A DNA stretch of 64,000 nucleotides from Nakamurella flavida (GCF_030811475.1 NZ_JAUSQV010000001.1:3359001-3423000); one strand, 5' to 3'; numbered from the stretch's first letter, positions 51,220 through 60,256 are shown. Notes: a model not told the origin generated them from the letters alone. Made by a program: numbers and translations.

Positions 51220-52128
51220 TCAGCTGTCGGCGGGTATGCCGCCGACGCGGGTGGCGCACTCGGCGGCGGCGGCGGTGGCCCCGGCCACGCATTGGGCGAT
51301 GGGCAGTCCGCGCGCCAGGGCAGCGGCGTAGGCGCCGTGGAAGACGTCCCCGCACCCGGTGGTGTCCTTGACCTGGACGGGGGGAACCGACTGGTGCTGT
51401 ATGCGGTCCAGGACACCGGTCCCGAGGGCGGTGCCGTCGTCCGCAGAGACGAAGTAGGCGCCGCGGTCCCCGCAGGTGATGACCACCGCGCACCGGTCCG
51501 CCCGCCAGAGCGCCGCGATGGCTCGGGCGGGGCTGTTCGTGCCGGTCCACTGGACGGCGAAACTCTCCGGGAGCACCAGGTGATCGCTGAGGTCGACCAG
51601 CAGTTCGGTCTCCGGGTGGTGCACCTTCTCCAGGTCGAGCACCACGCCGCGGCCGGCCTCCCGCGCCGCTCGGGCGGCCCGGACGCCGGCGGGCACCGCG
51701 TAGCCGTCGAGCAGGAGCACCTTGGCGTGGCGGACCAGCTCCAGATCCAGGTCGTCGGGGAGGCCGATGGGTGCGTCGTCGTCGACGGCGATGAACCGCC
51801 GGCCATCGGGATCCACCAGGATGGTGGCGCGTATACCCGGCTGGCCGGGGGCGGTACGGGCCAGGTCCAGGCGCACCCCGTTGTGCCGGAGGCACTGCCA
51901 CAGGCCGGGCTCGACGTCCCGCGCCGGGAGGTGCCCCACGAACGCGGTCGTGGCGCCGCCTCTGGCGGCAGCGACCATCGCGGTCGCGACGTTGCCGCCG
52001 TAGCGCTCCTGTTCCAGCAGCACGCGCCCCTTGCTGTCACCGAGGGGGGCGTCGACCAACAGGATCCGGTCCACCGAGGCGGCGCCTCCGCCGATGACGT
52101 CCAGTTCGTCGTATGCGCTCAGCGACAC
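51220..52128 (-). CDS. PfkB family carbohydrate kinase
   Basis: A 302-residue ribokinase-fold kinase. The substrate-side GGNVATAMVAAAR is near residue 45, and the catalytic DTTGCGDVFHGAYA near residues 257-270 has Asp as base. The DTTGxGDVFHG form resembles ketose kinases such as YihV-type and ketohexokinase-like members more than ribokinase. It probably phosphorylates the ketose made by the neighbouring dehydrogenases, giving the substrate for the class II aldolase. The GTG at 52128 lies inside the SDR coding end, overlapping by ten bases. Confidence 0.9.
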   Translation of the reverse strand: MSLSAYDELDVIGGGAASVDRILLVDAPLGDSKGRVLLEQERYGGNVATAMVAAARGGATTAFVGHLPARDVEPGLWQCLRHNGVRLDLARTAPGQPGIRATILVDPDGRRFIAVDDDAPIGLPDDLDLELVRHAKVLLLDGYAVPAGVRAARAAREAGRGVVLDLEKVHHPETELLVDLSDHLVLPESFAVQWTGTNSPARAIAALWRADRCAVVITCGDRGAYFVSADDGTALGTGVLDRIQHQSVPPVQVKDTTGCGDVFHGAYAAALARGLPIAQCVAGATAAAAECATRVGGIPADS

Positions 52129-52844
52129 GTGTAGCCACCGTCGATCGGCAGGGTGATGCCGGTGATCATCGCGGCGCCGTCGCTGAGCAGGAAGGTGATG
52201 GGGGCTGCCACCTCGTCAGGGGTGGCCCAGCGGCCCAGCGGCATCGCACGCAGGACCGGTTCGGCGACCTCGGGCTGACTCCAGTGCCCCTCGGCGATGG
52301 GTGTCATGACCACGGTGGGGTTGACGCTGTTGACGCGGATGCCGTGTTTGCCCAGCTCGAGTGCGCTCACGCGGGTGATGCTGTCCAGAGCTGCCTTGGA
52401 CGCGGCGTAGGAGATGTGACCGTCGAAGGCCACGAGGCCGGCCTGGCTGGAGACGTTGACGATGGCGCCGCCGCGGCCGCCGCGGATCATGGAACGTGAT
52501 GCGTACTTCGTCGCCGTGAGCGCACCGCGGGTGTTGACGCGGATGACCTTGTCGAAGACGTCGAGGTCGGTGTCCATCGGGGTGGCGATCTCGCCGCCGA
52601 AGCCGGCGCAGTTCACCAGGCCCCACAGATCCAGATCCGCGATGGCATCGCGGACGCTGTCCTCGGAGTCCAGCTCAAACACCAGGGGTCGAGCGCCGGT
52701 CTCCTCGGCCAGGGCCGCCAGGGCTTGCTCGGAGCGGCCCGCGGCGACCACGGCGGCCCCGGCGGAGACGAGGTGGCGCACTGTGGCGCCGCCGATGCCG
52801 CCGCTCGCACCGGTCACGAGAATGGAGCGGCCGTTGAAGTCCAT
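52119..52844 (-). CDS. SDR family oxidoreductase, L-xylulose reductase-like
   Basis: A 241-residue short-chain dehydrogenase. The cofactor motif TGASGGIG (residues 11-18), NCAG (near 78) and the catalytic SYAASKAAL (Tyr-x3-Lys near 145) are complete. The IRVNSVNPTVVMTPIAEG segment and overall length are close to dicarbonyl/L-xylulose reductase (DCXR), so a xylulose/xylitol or similar polyol-ketose reaction is likely. It sits between the ABC importer and the kinase in the operon. Confidence 0.9.
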   Translation of the reverse strand: MDFNGRSILVTGASGGIGGATVRHLVSAGAAVVAAGRSEQALAALAEETGARPLVFELDSEDSVRDAIADLDLWGLVNCAGFGGEIATPMDTDLDVFDKVIRVNTRGALTATKYASRSMIRGGRGGAIVNVSSQAGLVAFDGHISYAASKAALDSITRVSALELGKHGIRVNSVNPTVVMTPIAEGHWSQPEVAEPVLRAMPLGRWATPDEVAAPITFLLSDGAAMITGITLPIDGGYTCR

Positions 52845-52956
52845 GGTTGTTCCTTCCTGCCACCACGATGAGTGTGTGGAGGTGCGAATACTGCTGGGAG
52901 GGGGAGAAGGGGACCGGAGTCGGGCTGACGTGCGGCCGCAGAGCCGCGCAGGGGGC

Positions 52957-53859
52957 TTACTTGACCGCCCCGGCCAGGCCGTTGACCAGGTATCTCTGCA
53001 CGGCGACGAAGACCGCGACCACCGGCACGGAGATGAGCACCAGCACGGCGAAGAGTGCGCCTGGCTGGCTGAGGAAGATTCCGCGGTAGGCCAGCGGGAC
53101 CAGGGTCAGGGGTTTGATGTCGTTGTTGCCCAGGGTCACCAGTGGCAGCAGGAAGTCGTTCCACGACATCATCACCTGCCAGATCACCACGACCGCGAGA
53201 GCGGGTTTGGCCAGCGGGAAGTACTGCCGCCAGAAGATCTGCCAGACGTTGGCCCCGTCGACGTGCGCGGCCTCGAAGATCTCGATGGGGATCGCCAGGT
53301 AGGCGGTCCTGATGATGATGATGGCGAACGGCAGACCCAGCGCGGAGTAGACCAGCACCAGGCCCACCAGGGAGTCGTAGAGCCCCATGGCCTGGAGGAT
53401 CTTGAACACGGCCACCACGATGCCGGACATGGGCAGCACCAGGCCCAGGATCAGGACGGCGAACAGCAGTGCCTTGAGCGGCACCCTCAGCCGGGCCAGT
53501 GCGAAGGCCGCCATCGAGCCGACCACGACGACGATCACGACGGACGGGACGGTGATGAGCAGGCTGTTGAGCAGGTGCTTGAGCAACGGGTTCTGCTGCC
53601 AGACCAGGACGTAGTTGGACAGTGACGGAGCTTCGGGCAGCAGGCCGAGCGCCGTGGTGGACGGGTTGGACGCCGGCATGAGGGACAAGCCGATCGTCAT
53701 GATCACCGGCACCATCCACAGCAGGGCCATCGGCACCAGCAGGGCATGCACCCAGCGCGAGGGGCCGCTGCGGCGCGTCCGTCGTCGCTGCGCGGGGCCG
53801 GCGTTCTCACTTCGCGGTGGGTTGATCGGGCGGGCGGCGGGGTCCTGCACCGAGCTCAT
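52957..53859 (-). CDS. Carbohydrate ABC transporter permease (MalG-like)
   Basis: A 300-residue permease with six membrane segments after a basic, Pro/Arg-rich N-terminus. The EAA loop EIFEAAHVDGANVWQIFWRQ (about residues 200-219) is the MalG-type ATPase-docking motif. The ATG overlaps the upstream permease stop (ATGA). The operon contains no ATPase gene, so a shared MsiK-like ATPase elsewhere must power the importer, as is normal in actinomycetes. Confidence 0.94.
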   Translation of the reverse strand: MSSVQDPAARPINPPRSENAGPAQRRRTRRSGPSRWVHALLVPMALLWMVPVIMTIGLSLMPASNPSTTALGLLPEAPSLSNYVLVWQQNPLLKHLLNSLLITVPSVVIVVVVGSMAAFALARLRVPLKALLFAVLILGLVLPMSGIVVAVFKILQAMGLYDSLVGLVLVYSALGLPFAIIIIRTAYLAIPIEIFEAAHVDGANVWQIFWRQYFPLAKPALAVVVIWQVMMSWNDFLLPLVTLGNNDIKPLTLVPLAYRGIFLSQPGALFAVLVLISVPVVAVFVAVQRYLVNGLAGAVK

Positions 53860-54746
53860 CGCTTGTCTCCTGTCACGAAGCCGGAACCGAACACCCGGAC
53901 CATCCCCAACGAGCTGGCCACGGCGATGATGATCAGGACGACGCTGATGGACGAGGCGTAGCCGACACTCTGGAGCTGGAAGGCCTGCAGGAAGCCGTAG
54001 GTGGGCAGCATCTGGCTGGAGTTGTTGGGCCCGCCCTGGGTGAGGACGTAGACCAACTCGAAAGTCTTGAGAGAGCCGATGATGCCGAGCAACAGCAACG
54101 ACAGGTGCGTCGTCCGGAGCAGGGGGAAGATGATGCGGGTCACGGTCTGGAGCCCGCTGGCGCCGTCGATCTTGGCCGCTTCCAACACGCTGGTGTCCAC
54201 CAGCTGCAGCCCGGCGAGGTAGAAGAGCATCGAGAAGCCGGTCCACATCCAGATGTTCACGGCGATGACCGCGAAGATGGCCGTGTGGGGGTCGGAGAGC
54301 CAGTCGGTGGAAATCCCCGTGAGCCCGAGCGCGCGGGTGGCTGCCGTGATGACACCGCTGGACGGGTCGAGGATCCGCTGCCAGACGATCCCGACCACCA
54401 CGGGCGAGAGCACCGCGGGGATGAAGAACAGGGCCCGGTAGACCGAGCTGCCTCGCAGCGTGGAGTTCAGGGCCATCGCCAGCAGGAAGCCGATCACCGC
54501 CTGCGGCACGATGGTCAGGGGGATCCAGTACGCCGAGTTGCGCAGGGCGGTCAGGAAGATCGGATCCTGCAGCAGCTTGACGAAATTGCCCAGCCCCACG
54601 AAGGTGCCGGCGTTGACTCCGTCCCAGTCCAGCAGGCTCGCCTGGACGTTGTAGATGATGGGGTAGAGCACGAAGACGAGGAACAGCACGAGGGCCGGGA
54701 GCAAAAATCCCAGGCCCGGCAGTCCCTGCCGCAGTCGGTGAAGCAT
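53856..54746 (-). CDS. Carbohydrate ABC transporter permease (MalF-like)
   Basis: A 296-residue permease with six membrane segments. The EAA loop VLEAAKIDGASGLQTVTRII lies near residues 200-219, and a YPIIYNVQASLLDW block near the start is typical of sugar ABC permeases. GAGGGAG lies upstream of the ATG at 54746. It forms a heterodimer with the MalG-like partner. Confidence 0.94.
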   Translation of the reverse strand: MLHRLRQGLPGLGFLLPALVLFLVFVLYPIIYNVQASLLDWDGVNAGTFVGLGNFVKLLQDPIFLTALRNSAYWIPLTIVPQAVIGFLLAMALNSTLRGSSVYRALFFIPAVLSPVVVGIVWQRILDPSSGVITAATRALGLTGISTDWLSDPHTAIFAVIAVNIWMWTGFSMLFYLAGLQLVDTSVLEAAKIDGASGLQTVTRIIFPLLRTTHLSLLLLGIIGSLKTFELVYVLTQGGPNNSSQMLPTYGFLQAFQLQSVGYASSISVVLIIIAVASSLGMVRVFGSGFVTGDKR

Positions 54747-54816
54747 GCTGGCTCCCTCTCGGGGTGGCCGTGCCCCGGCGATGCCGGGGCACGGCCTCAC
54801 AGTGGTCAGGGCGCGG

Positions 54817-56157
54817 TCAGGACAGGGAATCCTGGACGGCCTGAACCGAAGCGGCGGCATCCTGGGGCGTCTGCGAGCCGGTGGCGACCGCAGCCAGTGC
54901 GTCGGCGACGGCCTGGTCGATCTTCGGGTCGTCGAAGTACCGCGAGTACTTCACCTCGGGCAGCCACTGGTTGGCCAGTTGGTCCCACATCTGCTTCTGC
55001 TTGTCGCTGGTGAAGTTCGTGGGATTCAGGCCTGTGACGGCGGGAATGTCGTTCATGGTGTCGACGAGCTTCTGCGCGCCGCCGCCGGCGATCCAGTCCG
55101 TCAGCACCTTGCAGGCGAGGTCGGGGTTGGCACTGTTCTTGGAGATGCCCATGGCCAGGTCGATGCCACCCACCAACTGCGACTCCGCCGCCCCACCGGG
55201 GATGGTCGGGAAGAGGAAGGGTTCGTAACCCGACATGCCGACCGACAGCGGAGGGATCTGCGACTGATCCTTCGTGGGGTCGGACTGCTGGATCCACCAG
55301 GCACCGAGGGGGATCATGGCCGCCTTGCCGGCCTCGAACTGATTGGCGCCGGAGGGGTAGGCGTCCAGACCGATGGCGCCCTGCTGGGCGATGCCCTCGG
55401 TGAACAGCTTGCCCCAGTAGTCGATGGCCTCGACGATCTTCGCGTCGGTCCACTTGACCTCCCCGCCCTCGGCCTGCTGGACGATGCCGGGAGAGATGTT
55501 GTTGGCGATCTGCATGAAGACCACGTTGCGCAGCCAGCTGTCCTTGGCCGGCAACAGGAACGGCGCCGCCTGGTCATCAGCGGCAGCGAGCTTGTCGACG
55601 GTGGGCTTGAGCTCGTCCCAGGTCTTGGGGACCGTCGCCCCCGCTTTGTCGAAGATCTCGGTGTTGGCCCACATATTGACGGTCTGGGTGAGGACCGGTA
55701 GTGCGTAGTAATTCTCGTCGCCCTCAGGGTTACCGGCCCGCGCCTGGTCCAGTCCCACCGGGTAGAACTTGTCCTCCCAGTCCGCGCCCCAGGTCTTCAC
55801 CGCGCAGTCGTTGAGCGGCGTGAGGTTCGAGCGGTACTGCTGTGTCAGGGCGCCGGGCTGCAGGCCGACCAGATCGGGCATGGTGCCGGAGCTGGCGCGG
55901 GTCTGCAGGTCGACGATGTACTCGGGGTAGTTGAAGATCGTCGCGTCGATCGTCGAACCCGGGTTGGCGTCCTCGAAGGCCTTGACCATGGCGGCTGTGG
56001 TCTGGTCGACGGGGCTCCACGACCGGAATGTCACGGTGTTGCTGGCCCCGCTGCTCGTGGCGGCCGTGCTCGGCGAGGAGGAACCCGCGCACGCGGTCAG
56101 GCTCAGGGCGCTGACTGCGGCCAGAACGGTCAGGGTGAACGATTTCGAGTGATTCAT
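54817..56157 (-). CDS. Sugar ABC transporter substrate-binding lipoprotein
   Basis: A 446-residue extracellular solute-binding protein (family 1, MalE-like). The signal peptide ends in a lipobox LTAC (Cys23), so it is a membrane-anchored lipoprotein, followed by a Ser/Thr linker. The binding domain begins VTFRSWSPVDQTTAAMVKAFED (near residue 41). Family 1 proteins bind oligosaccharides or polyols. Considering the downstream enzymes, a polyol or ketose is likely. A 66-bp gap with aldolase upstream suggests read-through. Confidence 0.93.
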   Translation of the reverse strand: MNHSKSFTLTVLAAVSALSLTACAGSSSPSTAATSSGASNTVTFRSWSPVDQTTAAMVKAFEDANPGSTIDATIFNYPEYIVDLQTRASSGTMPDLVGLQPGALTQQYRSNLTPLNDCAVKTWGADWEDKFYPVGLDQARAGNPEGDENYYALPVLTQTVNMWANTEIFDKAGATVPKTWDELKPTVDKLAAADDQAAPFLLPAKDSWLRNVVFMQIANNISPGIVQQAEGGEVKWTDAKIVEAIDYWGKLFTEGIAQQGAIGLDAYPSGANQFEAGKAAMIPLGAWWIQQSDPTKDQSQIPPLSVGMSGYEPFLFPTIPGGAAESQLVGGIDLAMGISKNSANPDLACKVLTDWIAGGGAQKLVDTMNDIPAVTGLNPTNFTSDKQKQMWDQLANQWLPEVKYSRYFDDPKIDQAVADALAAVATGSQTPQDAAASVQAVQDSLS

Positions 56158-56222
56158 GATCCTCAGACTCCATTGTGTGAAGGGACCGGCCAGGACGGGC
56201 GCAGCGTGTGCTGCGCGGTGCA

Positions 56223-57107
56223 TCAGGACAAGGCGGAGGCCAACTGCTGGAAGTGGGCAGCGGCACCCTCGGCGCCGAGCAGGCGGATCTTGTGGGCCGC
56301 GACGTCCTGAAGTGCCTGGCTGCAGGCGGGGACGATCGCGTGCGGCTCGCGGAGGCCCTTGTCCTGCAGGACCTCGCGCATCGTGTCGTAGTAGCGGCTC
56401 TTGATGTCGCTGGAGATGTTCACCTTGGCGACGCCGTGCGCGACGGCCTGGCTGATCTCCGCGTCGGGGTTGTCCGAGCCGCCGTGCAGGACGAGGGGCA
56501 CGTCCACCCGCTGGGCGATCTTCTCCAGCAGGTCGATACGCAGTGCGGCGCGCAGAGTGGCCGGGTACAGGCCGTGTCGGGTGCCGATGGCCACCGCCAG
56601 GCTGTCGACCCCCGTGGCCTGCACGAAGTGGGCCGCCATGTCCGGGTCGGTGTAGATGATGTCGTCACTGCCGGCTTCCGCGTAGCCGTCCGTTGCGCCG
56701 ATGGTACCGAGCTCGGCTTCCACCGAGATGCCCGCGGCATGAGCCAACCGGGTCACCTCCTGGGTGACGCGGATGTTCTCCTCGAACGGTTCGTGGGAGG
56801 CGTCGATCATCACCGAGGTGAAGCCCGTCCGGATCGCGTTGGCCACCTCCTCGTACGTGGCGCCGTGGTCCAGGTGGACGGCAACCGGGACCGGTGCCTT
56901 GTGGGCCTTGGCCACCACGGCGGCCACGAACTCCTCACCCACCAGGGCGACTTCCAGGGGGTGGATGGCGATCATGATGGGGGCGCTCAGAGCGGTGCTG
57001 ACCTCGAAAACGGCGTTGAGCATGCCGTAGTCGCTCATGTTGAAGGCTGGGACGGCGAAATGGTGTCGACGCCCGGTCGAGAGGATCTCAGCGCCGGTGG
57101 TGAGCAT
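56223..57107 (-). CDS. Class II ketose-bisphosphate aldolase
   Basis: A 294-residue zinc-dependent aldolase of the fructose-/tagatose-bisphosphate family. The metal and substrate motifs are VHLDHG (near residue 80), AIGTRHGLYP (near 180), LHGGSDN (near 209) and the C-terminal VNISSDIK (near 233). It cleaves a ketose 1,6-bisphosphate or ketose 1-phosphate to dihydroxyacetone phosphate. The GatY/KbaY type is as likely as FbaA. AGGAGG lies ten bases before the ATG at 57107. As the first gene after the DeoR regulator it opens the catabolic operon. Confidence 0.91.
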   Translation of the reverse strand: MLTTGAEILSTGRRHHFAVPAFNMSDYGMLNAVFEVSTALSAPIMIAIHPLEVALVGEEFVAAVVAKAHKAPVPVAVHLDHGATYEEVANAIRTGFTSVMIDASHEPFEENIRVTQEVTRLAHAAGISVEAELGTIGATDGYAEAGSDDIIYTDPDMAAHFVQATGVDSLAVAIGTRHGLYPATLRAALRIDLLEKIAQRVDVPLVLHGGSDNPDAEISQAVAHGVAKVNISSDIKSRYYDTMREVLQDKGLREPHAIVPACSQALQDVAAHKIRLLGAEGAAAHFQQLASALS

Positions 57108-57300
57108 GGTGGTGGTGCCTCCTGAGGCAGGAAGAGGGCATGGGGCAATAGCGCCGGGACTCGGCCCTGGGCCGACGGCGTCGCAGTTGCTACGGGCGGT
57201 GCAGGTTCTTTCACCAGCGGAGCGAACCGAACAGCGGGACCTACGCGTCGCTTCACAGGTCGACGCCTTGGTGGCTACGGCGGGCTGGGCCAGCCGTCTC

Positions 57301-57330
57301 AGCCTAAGTGCAAAGAATCGAAAGGGACAA
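57301..57330 (-). promoter_or_regulatory. Promoter of the polyol operon
   Basis: On the minus strand TTGTCC (57325-57330) and TAGGCT (57301-57306) are separated by 18 bases, a reasonable sigma-70-type promoter for the aldolase-to-dehydrogenase operon. It is inside a 265-bp gap. Upstream (57330-57370) the DNA is unusually A/T-rich with repeated CTTTC/TTTTC blocks, a likely DeoR operator. Confidence 0.45.
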
Positions 57331-57372
57331 GGCCTCAGAACCTTCCGGATTTCATCAGAAAAGAGAAAGGTC

Positions 57373-58149
57373 TCAAGCGATGACGAGCGTGACGCCCAGG
57401 TCCTGCACTCGCCTGCGGTCTTCGGTCGACAGGCCCGAGTCGGTGATGACCACGTCGACGTCACGCAGTGCGAGTGCCTTCACCTCACCGCTGCTGTGCC
57501 ACTTCGTCGAGTCGGCCAGGAGGACCACCTGGCGAGCCATCTTCGCGAAGCGATGCTTGACCTGGGCCAGGTCCAGGGAGATGTCGATGACGTCCAGTTC
57601 GTCGTCGATGCCGCGGGCACCGAGGAACACCTTGTGAACGGGCAGGTCACTCAGGCCCATCTCGGGCACGGATCCCACCGTCTCCAGCAAGGTGGGGTGG
57701 AGTCGGCCGCCGAGGACGAACACCTCGACGCCTTCGACGTCCATCAACGTCTGTGCGATGTTGAGTCCAGGGGTCAGCACGGTGAGCTTGTCCACCGGGG
57801 GGAGGAGCTGCGCCAGGTGGTGGGTGGTCGTGCCGGCATCGAAGATCACTGTCTCGTCACCCACGACCATCTCGGCGGCTGCCACCGCGATGCGCCGCTT
57901 CTCCTCCCGTTGCTGTGTCATGCGCGCGCTGAAAGCCGTGAGGGCGCCGGCGTCGTCGAGGGACGTCATGGCGCCGCCATGCGTCCGCACCAGGCGGCCT
58001 CTGCGTTCCAGCACGATGAGGTCATTGCGGATCGTCACTTCGCTGACCCCCAGGCGCGAGGAGATGTGCGATGTTCGGACCTGCCCGAAGCGGTACAGCT
58101 GCTCGAGAATCTTCGTCCGGCGCTCTTCGGCGAGCTCGCGGTTCAGCAT
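57373..58149 (-). CDS. DeoR/GlpR family transcriptional regulator
   Basis: A 258-residue regulator. The N-terminal winged helix has RRTKILEQLYRFGQVRTSHISSRLGVSEVTIRNDLIVLERRG (residues 10-51), the DeoR recognition helix. The C-terminal sugar-phosphate-sensing domain has DAGTTTHHLAQLL (near 105) and the LADSTKWHSSG block (near 213), typical of DeoR proteins that bind phosphorylated sugars. It is transcribed just ahead of the polyol operon and probably represses it until a ketose phosphate appears. Confidence 0.93.
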   Translation of the reverse strand: MLNRELAEERRTKILEQLYRFGQVRTSHISSRLGVSEVTIRNDLIVLERRGRLVRTHGGAMTSLDDAGALTAFSARMTQQREEKRRIAVAAAEMVVGDETVIFDAGTTTHHLAQLLPPVDKLTVLTPGLNIAQTLMDVEGVEVFVLGGRLHPTLLETVGSVPEMGLSDLPVHKVFLGARGIDDELDVIDISLDLAQVKHRFAKMARQVVLLADSTKWHSSGEVKALALRDVDVVITDSGLSTEDRRRVQDLGVTLVIA

Positions 58150-58631
58150 TGAGGTCCCTTCGTCTCGCTCAGCCCTCCGGTCATGGAGGTTCGCACGATC
58201 ACCCTGGTGGCGTGCACGTCCAGAAGTGACACTCGGGTTACACCACACGGCCGAGGCCCGATGGCGGTCGAACGGAGCCGCGATTCTGGGGCCATCCTGG
58301 TGATCGCCTCTACCGAACGAGTCTGCCCACCCCCACCCTGGAAGACCTCAGGGGCAGGCTCCCGCATCGACGGACCTCGAGGCCCCGGGGCTCGGAGGGC
58401 CGGCTCGGCCCTTCTCACGGATGGAAGGGGCATGCCCACTCCGTGATCCGCGTGGGCAGGCAGAGACGTGCTCGCGGCTGGATGTGGCACGAGGGTGGTC
58501 AGCGCCCTCGGTGCATCGCACCGGTCCCTCGATGGCTTGCACACGGGAGGCAGTCCCCATCCTCTCGTGCCCCAGACCGATCGATCGCCACCTCGGCCGA
58601 GTTCACTGGGCAGGACACCTAGGCTGCGCCG
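58150..58631. other. 482-bp gap without a convincing gene
   Basis: It lies between the divergent DeoR regulator and the TauE gene. An 87-codon open frame at 58183-58446 has no ribosome binding site, no promoter hexamer and no family resemblance, so I leave it out. TGCCCAC and GTGGGCA (58433-58458) form a 7-bp inverted repeat with a 12-base loop. The last 12 bases hold the TauE -10 hexamer. Composition is more mixed than in the flanking genes. Confidence 0.6.
58620..58625 (+). promoter_or_regulatory. -10 hexamer for the TauE gene (leaderless)
   Basis: TAGGCT ends six bases before the GTG at 58632. The intact promoter suggests that the frameshifted gene is recent or the shift is reversible. 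Confidence 0.5.
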
Positions 58632-59409
58632 GTGCCCTGGTACGAGATCGTGCTCATCGCGCTGGCCGGGGTCGGCGCCGGGACCATCAACACCATCGTC
58701 GGGTCCGGCACGCTGATCACGTTCCCGACCCTGCTGGCATTCGGGTACCCGCCGATCACCGCGACCATGTCGAACTCGGTGGGTCTGGTCACCGGCGGCC
58801 TGTCCGGGACGTGGGGGGTACCGGCGGGAGCTGCGCGGGCAGGGTCGGCGCCTGCGCTGGCAGATCCCCGCCTCGTTCCTCGGGGCGCTGACCGGCGCCT
58901 GGCTGCTGCTGCACCTGCCCGCCGCGGCTTTCGAGCGGGTGGTCCCCGTCCTGCTCATCCTGGCGCTGGTGCTGGTGGTCGCGCAGCCATGGATCCAGGG
59001 CCGGGTGCGGGCCCGGGCCGAGCGGTCGGGGCGCGACGTGCGGCTGCTCAGCCGCGGCCGGCTGGCCGCGCTGGCGGTGGCCACCTACGCGGTCGGGGTG
59101 TACGGCGGCTACTTCGCCGCCGCCCAGGGCATCCTGCTCGTCGGGCTGATGGGGGTGCTGCTGCCGGAGACGATGCAGCGGATGAACGCGGCGAAGAATC
59201 TGCTGTCGCTGATGGTCAACCTGGTCGCCGCCATCACCTACACGATCGTCGCCTTCGACCGGATCAGCTGGGCGGCAGCCGGTCTCATCGCCGCCGGCTC
59301 GCTGGTCGGTGGGTTCGTCGGGGCGAAGGTGGGCCGGCGGCTTCCGCCCGCCGTGCTGCGCGGGTTGATCGTGGTGCTGGGCCTGGTCGCGCTCTGGCGG
59401 TTGTTCTGA
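58632..59409 (+). pseudogene. TauE/SafE family permease, frameshifted in a G6 run
   Basis: The first 61 codons encode the start of a TauE/SafE (DUF81) anion exporter: VGAGTINTIVGSGTLITFPTLL and TMSNSVGLVTGGLSG. At the run of six G at 58813-58818 the frame ceases to make sense, and the rest (LLLHLPAAAFERVVPVLLILALV and so on to VVLGLVALWRLF) continues in the +1 frame to 59409. Removing one G gives an intact 258-residue, eight-helix protein, exactly the family length. It is a real inactivation, a phase-variable tract or a sequencing error. The family exports sulfite, sulfonates or organic anions. Confidence 0.85.
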
Positions 59410-59416
59410 GCCGGAT

Positions 59417-60202
59417 TCAGCTGAGCTCGGCGGCCAGTGCGGCCCCCGCGGCGGCCAGCAGGGGAACGGCTCGTTCGATCAGCTCCGGGGTCATCCGGCC
59501 GGCCGGACCGGACACCGACACGGCCAGCCGTCCGGGGGCGCCTGGGACGGCGACGGCCACGCACCGCACCCCCACCTCCTGCTCGCCCTCGTCCACCGCG
59601 TACCCGTGCTGCGCCGCCCAGTCCAGGGCGGCGTCGAAGGCGTCGGGGTCGGTCAGCGTGTTCTCCGTGTACCCGGGCATCCCGTTGCGCCGCAGGATCT
59701 CCCGGACGTCCGCCCGGGGCATGCGGGCCATGATGGCCTTCCCGACGGCGGTGCAGTGCGGCAGCACCTGCCGGCCGACCTCGGTGAACATCCGCACCGA
59801 GTGACGGGACGGGACCTGGGCGACGTAGACGATACGTCCGGCGTCCAGCGACGCGAGGTTGGCCGTCTCGCCGAGCTCGTCGACCAGCGCGGCCAGATGC
59901 AGCCGGGCCAGGGACCCGAGCATACCGGTGGCGTTCTCGGCCAGCAGCAGCACCTTCGGCCCCAGGCTGTACCGCCGGGAGGCTTCCTGCCGCACGTAGC
60001 CCAGGTCGACCAGGGTGCGGGTCAGCCGGTGGATGGTGGGCAGCGGCAGCCCGGAGTCGGCGGCCAGGGCGGACAGGCCCACCCCGCCGTCCTGCCCGGC
60101 CAGCGCTTCGAGGATGGCGAAGGCCCGTTCGATGGACTGCACGCCGCCGGTCCGGGCCTTCCCGGTCGAGCCGTCCTCGCGGTCCCCGCCCGTGCTCGTC
60201 AT
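59417..60202 (-). CDS. IclR family transcriptional regulator
   Basis: A 261-residue regulator. The N-terminal winged helix has SIERAFAILEALAGQDGGVGLSALAADSGLPLPTIHRLTRTL (from residue 24). The C-terminal GAF-like effector domain has GKAIMARMP near 153 and ends in AGAALAAEL. IclR proteins control glyoxylate, allantoin or aromatic catabolism. It is divergent from malate synthase, so AllR-like control by glyoxylate is likely. AAGGAGG lies upstream of the ATG. Confidence 0.93.
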   Translation of the reverse strand: MTSTGGDREDGSTGKARTGGVQSIERAFAILEALAGQDGGVGLSALAADSGLPLPTIHRLTRTLVDLGYVRQEASRRYSLGPKVLLLAENATGMLGSLARLHLAALVDELGETANLASLDAGRIVYVAQVPSRHSVRMFTEVGRQVLPHCTAVGKAIMARMPRADVREILRRNGMPGYTENTLTDPDAFDAALDWAAQHGYAVDEGEQEVGVRCVAVAVPGAPGRLAVSVSGPAGRMTPELIERAVPLLAAAGAALAAELS

Positions 60203-60256
60203 GACCCCTCCTTGACTCCGGCAGTCCCATCCACAAGAATCCACATTACAGAAGAT

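Noticed and set aside
58183-58446. An 87-residue open frame in the DeoR-TauE gap
   Set aside because: No promoter hexamer, ribosome binding site or family resemblance. The composition is like random G/C-rich DNA.
48431-58631. A genomic island inserted at tRNA-Ser
   Set aside because: The tRNA is adjacent, but I see no integrase, no repeated tRNA 3' end and no mobility genes. The idea remains only as a composition question.
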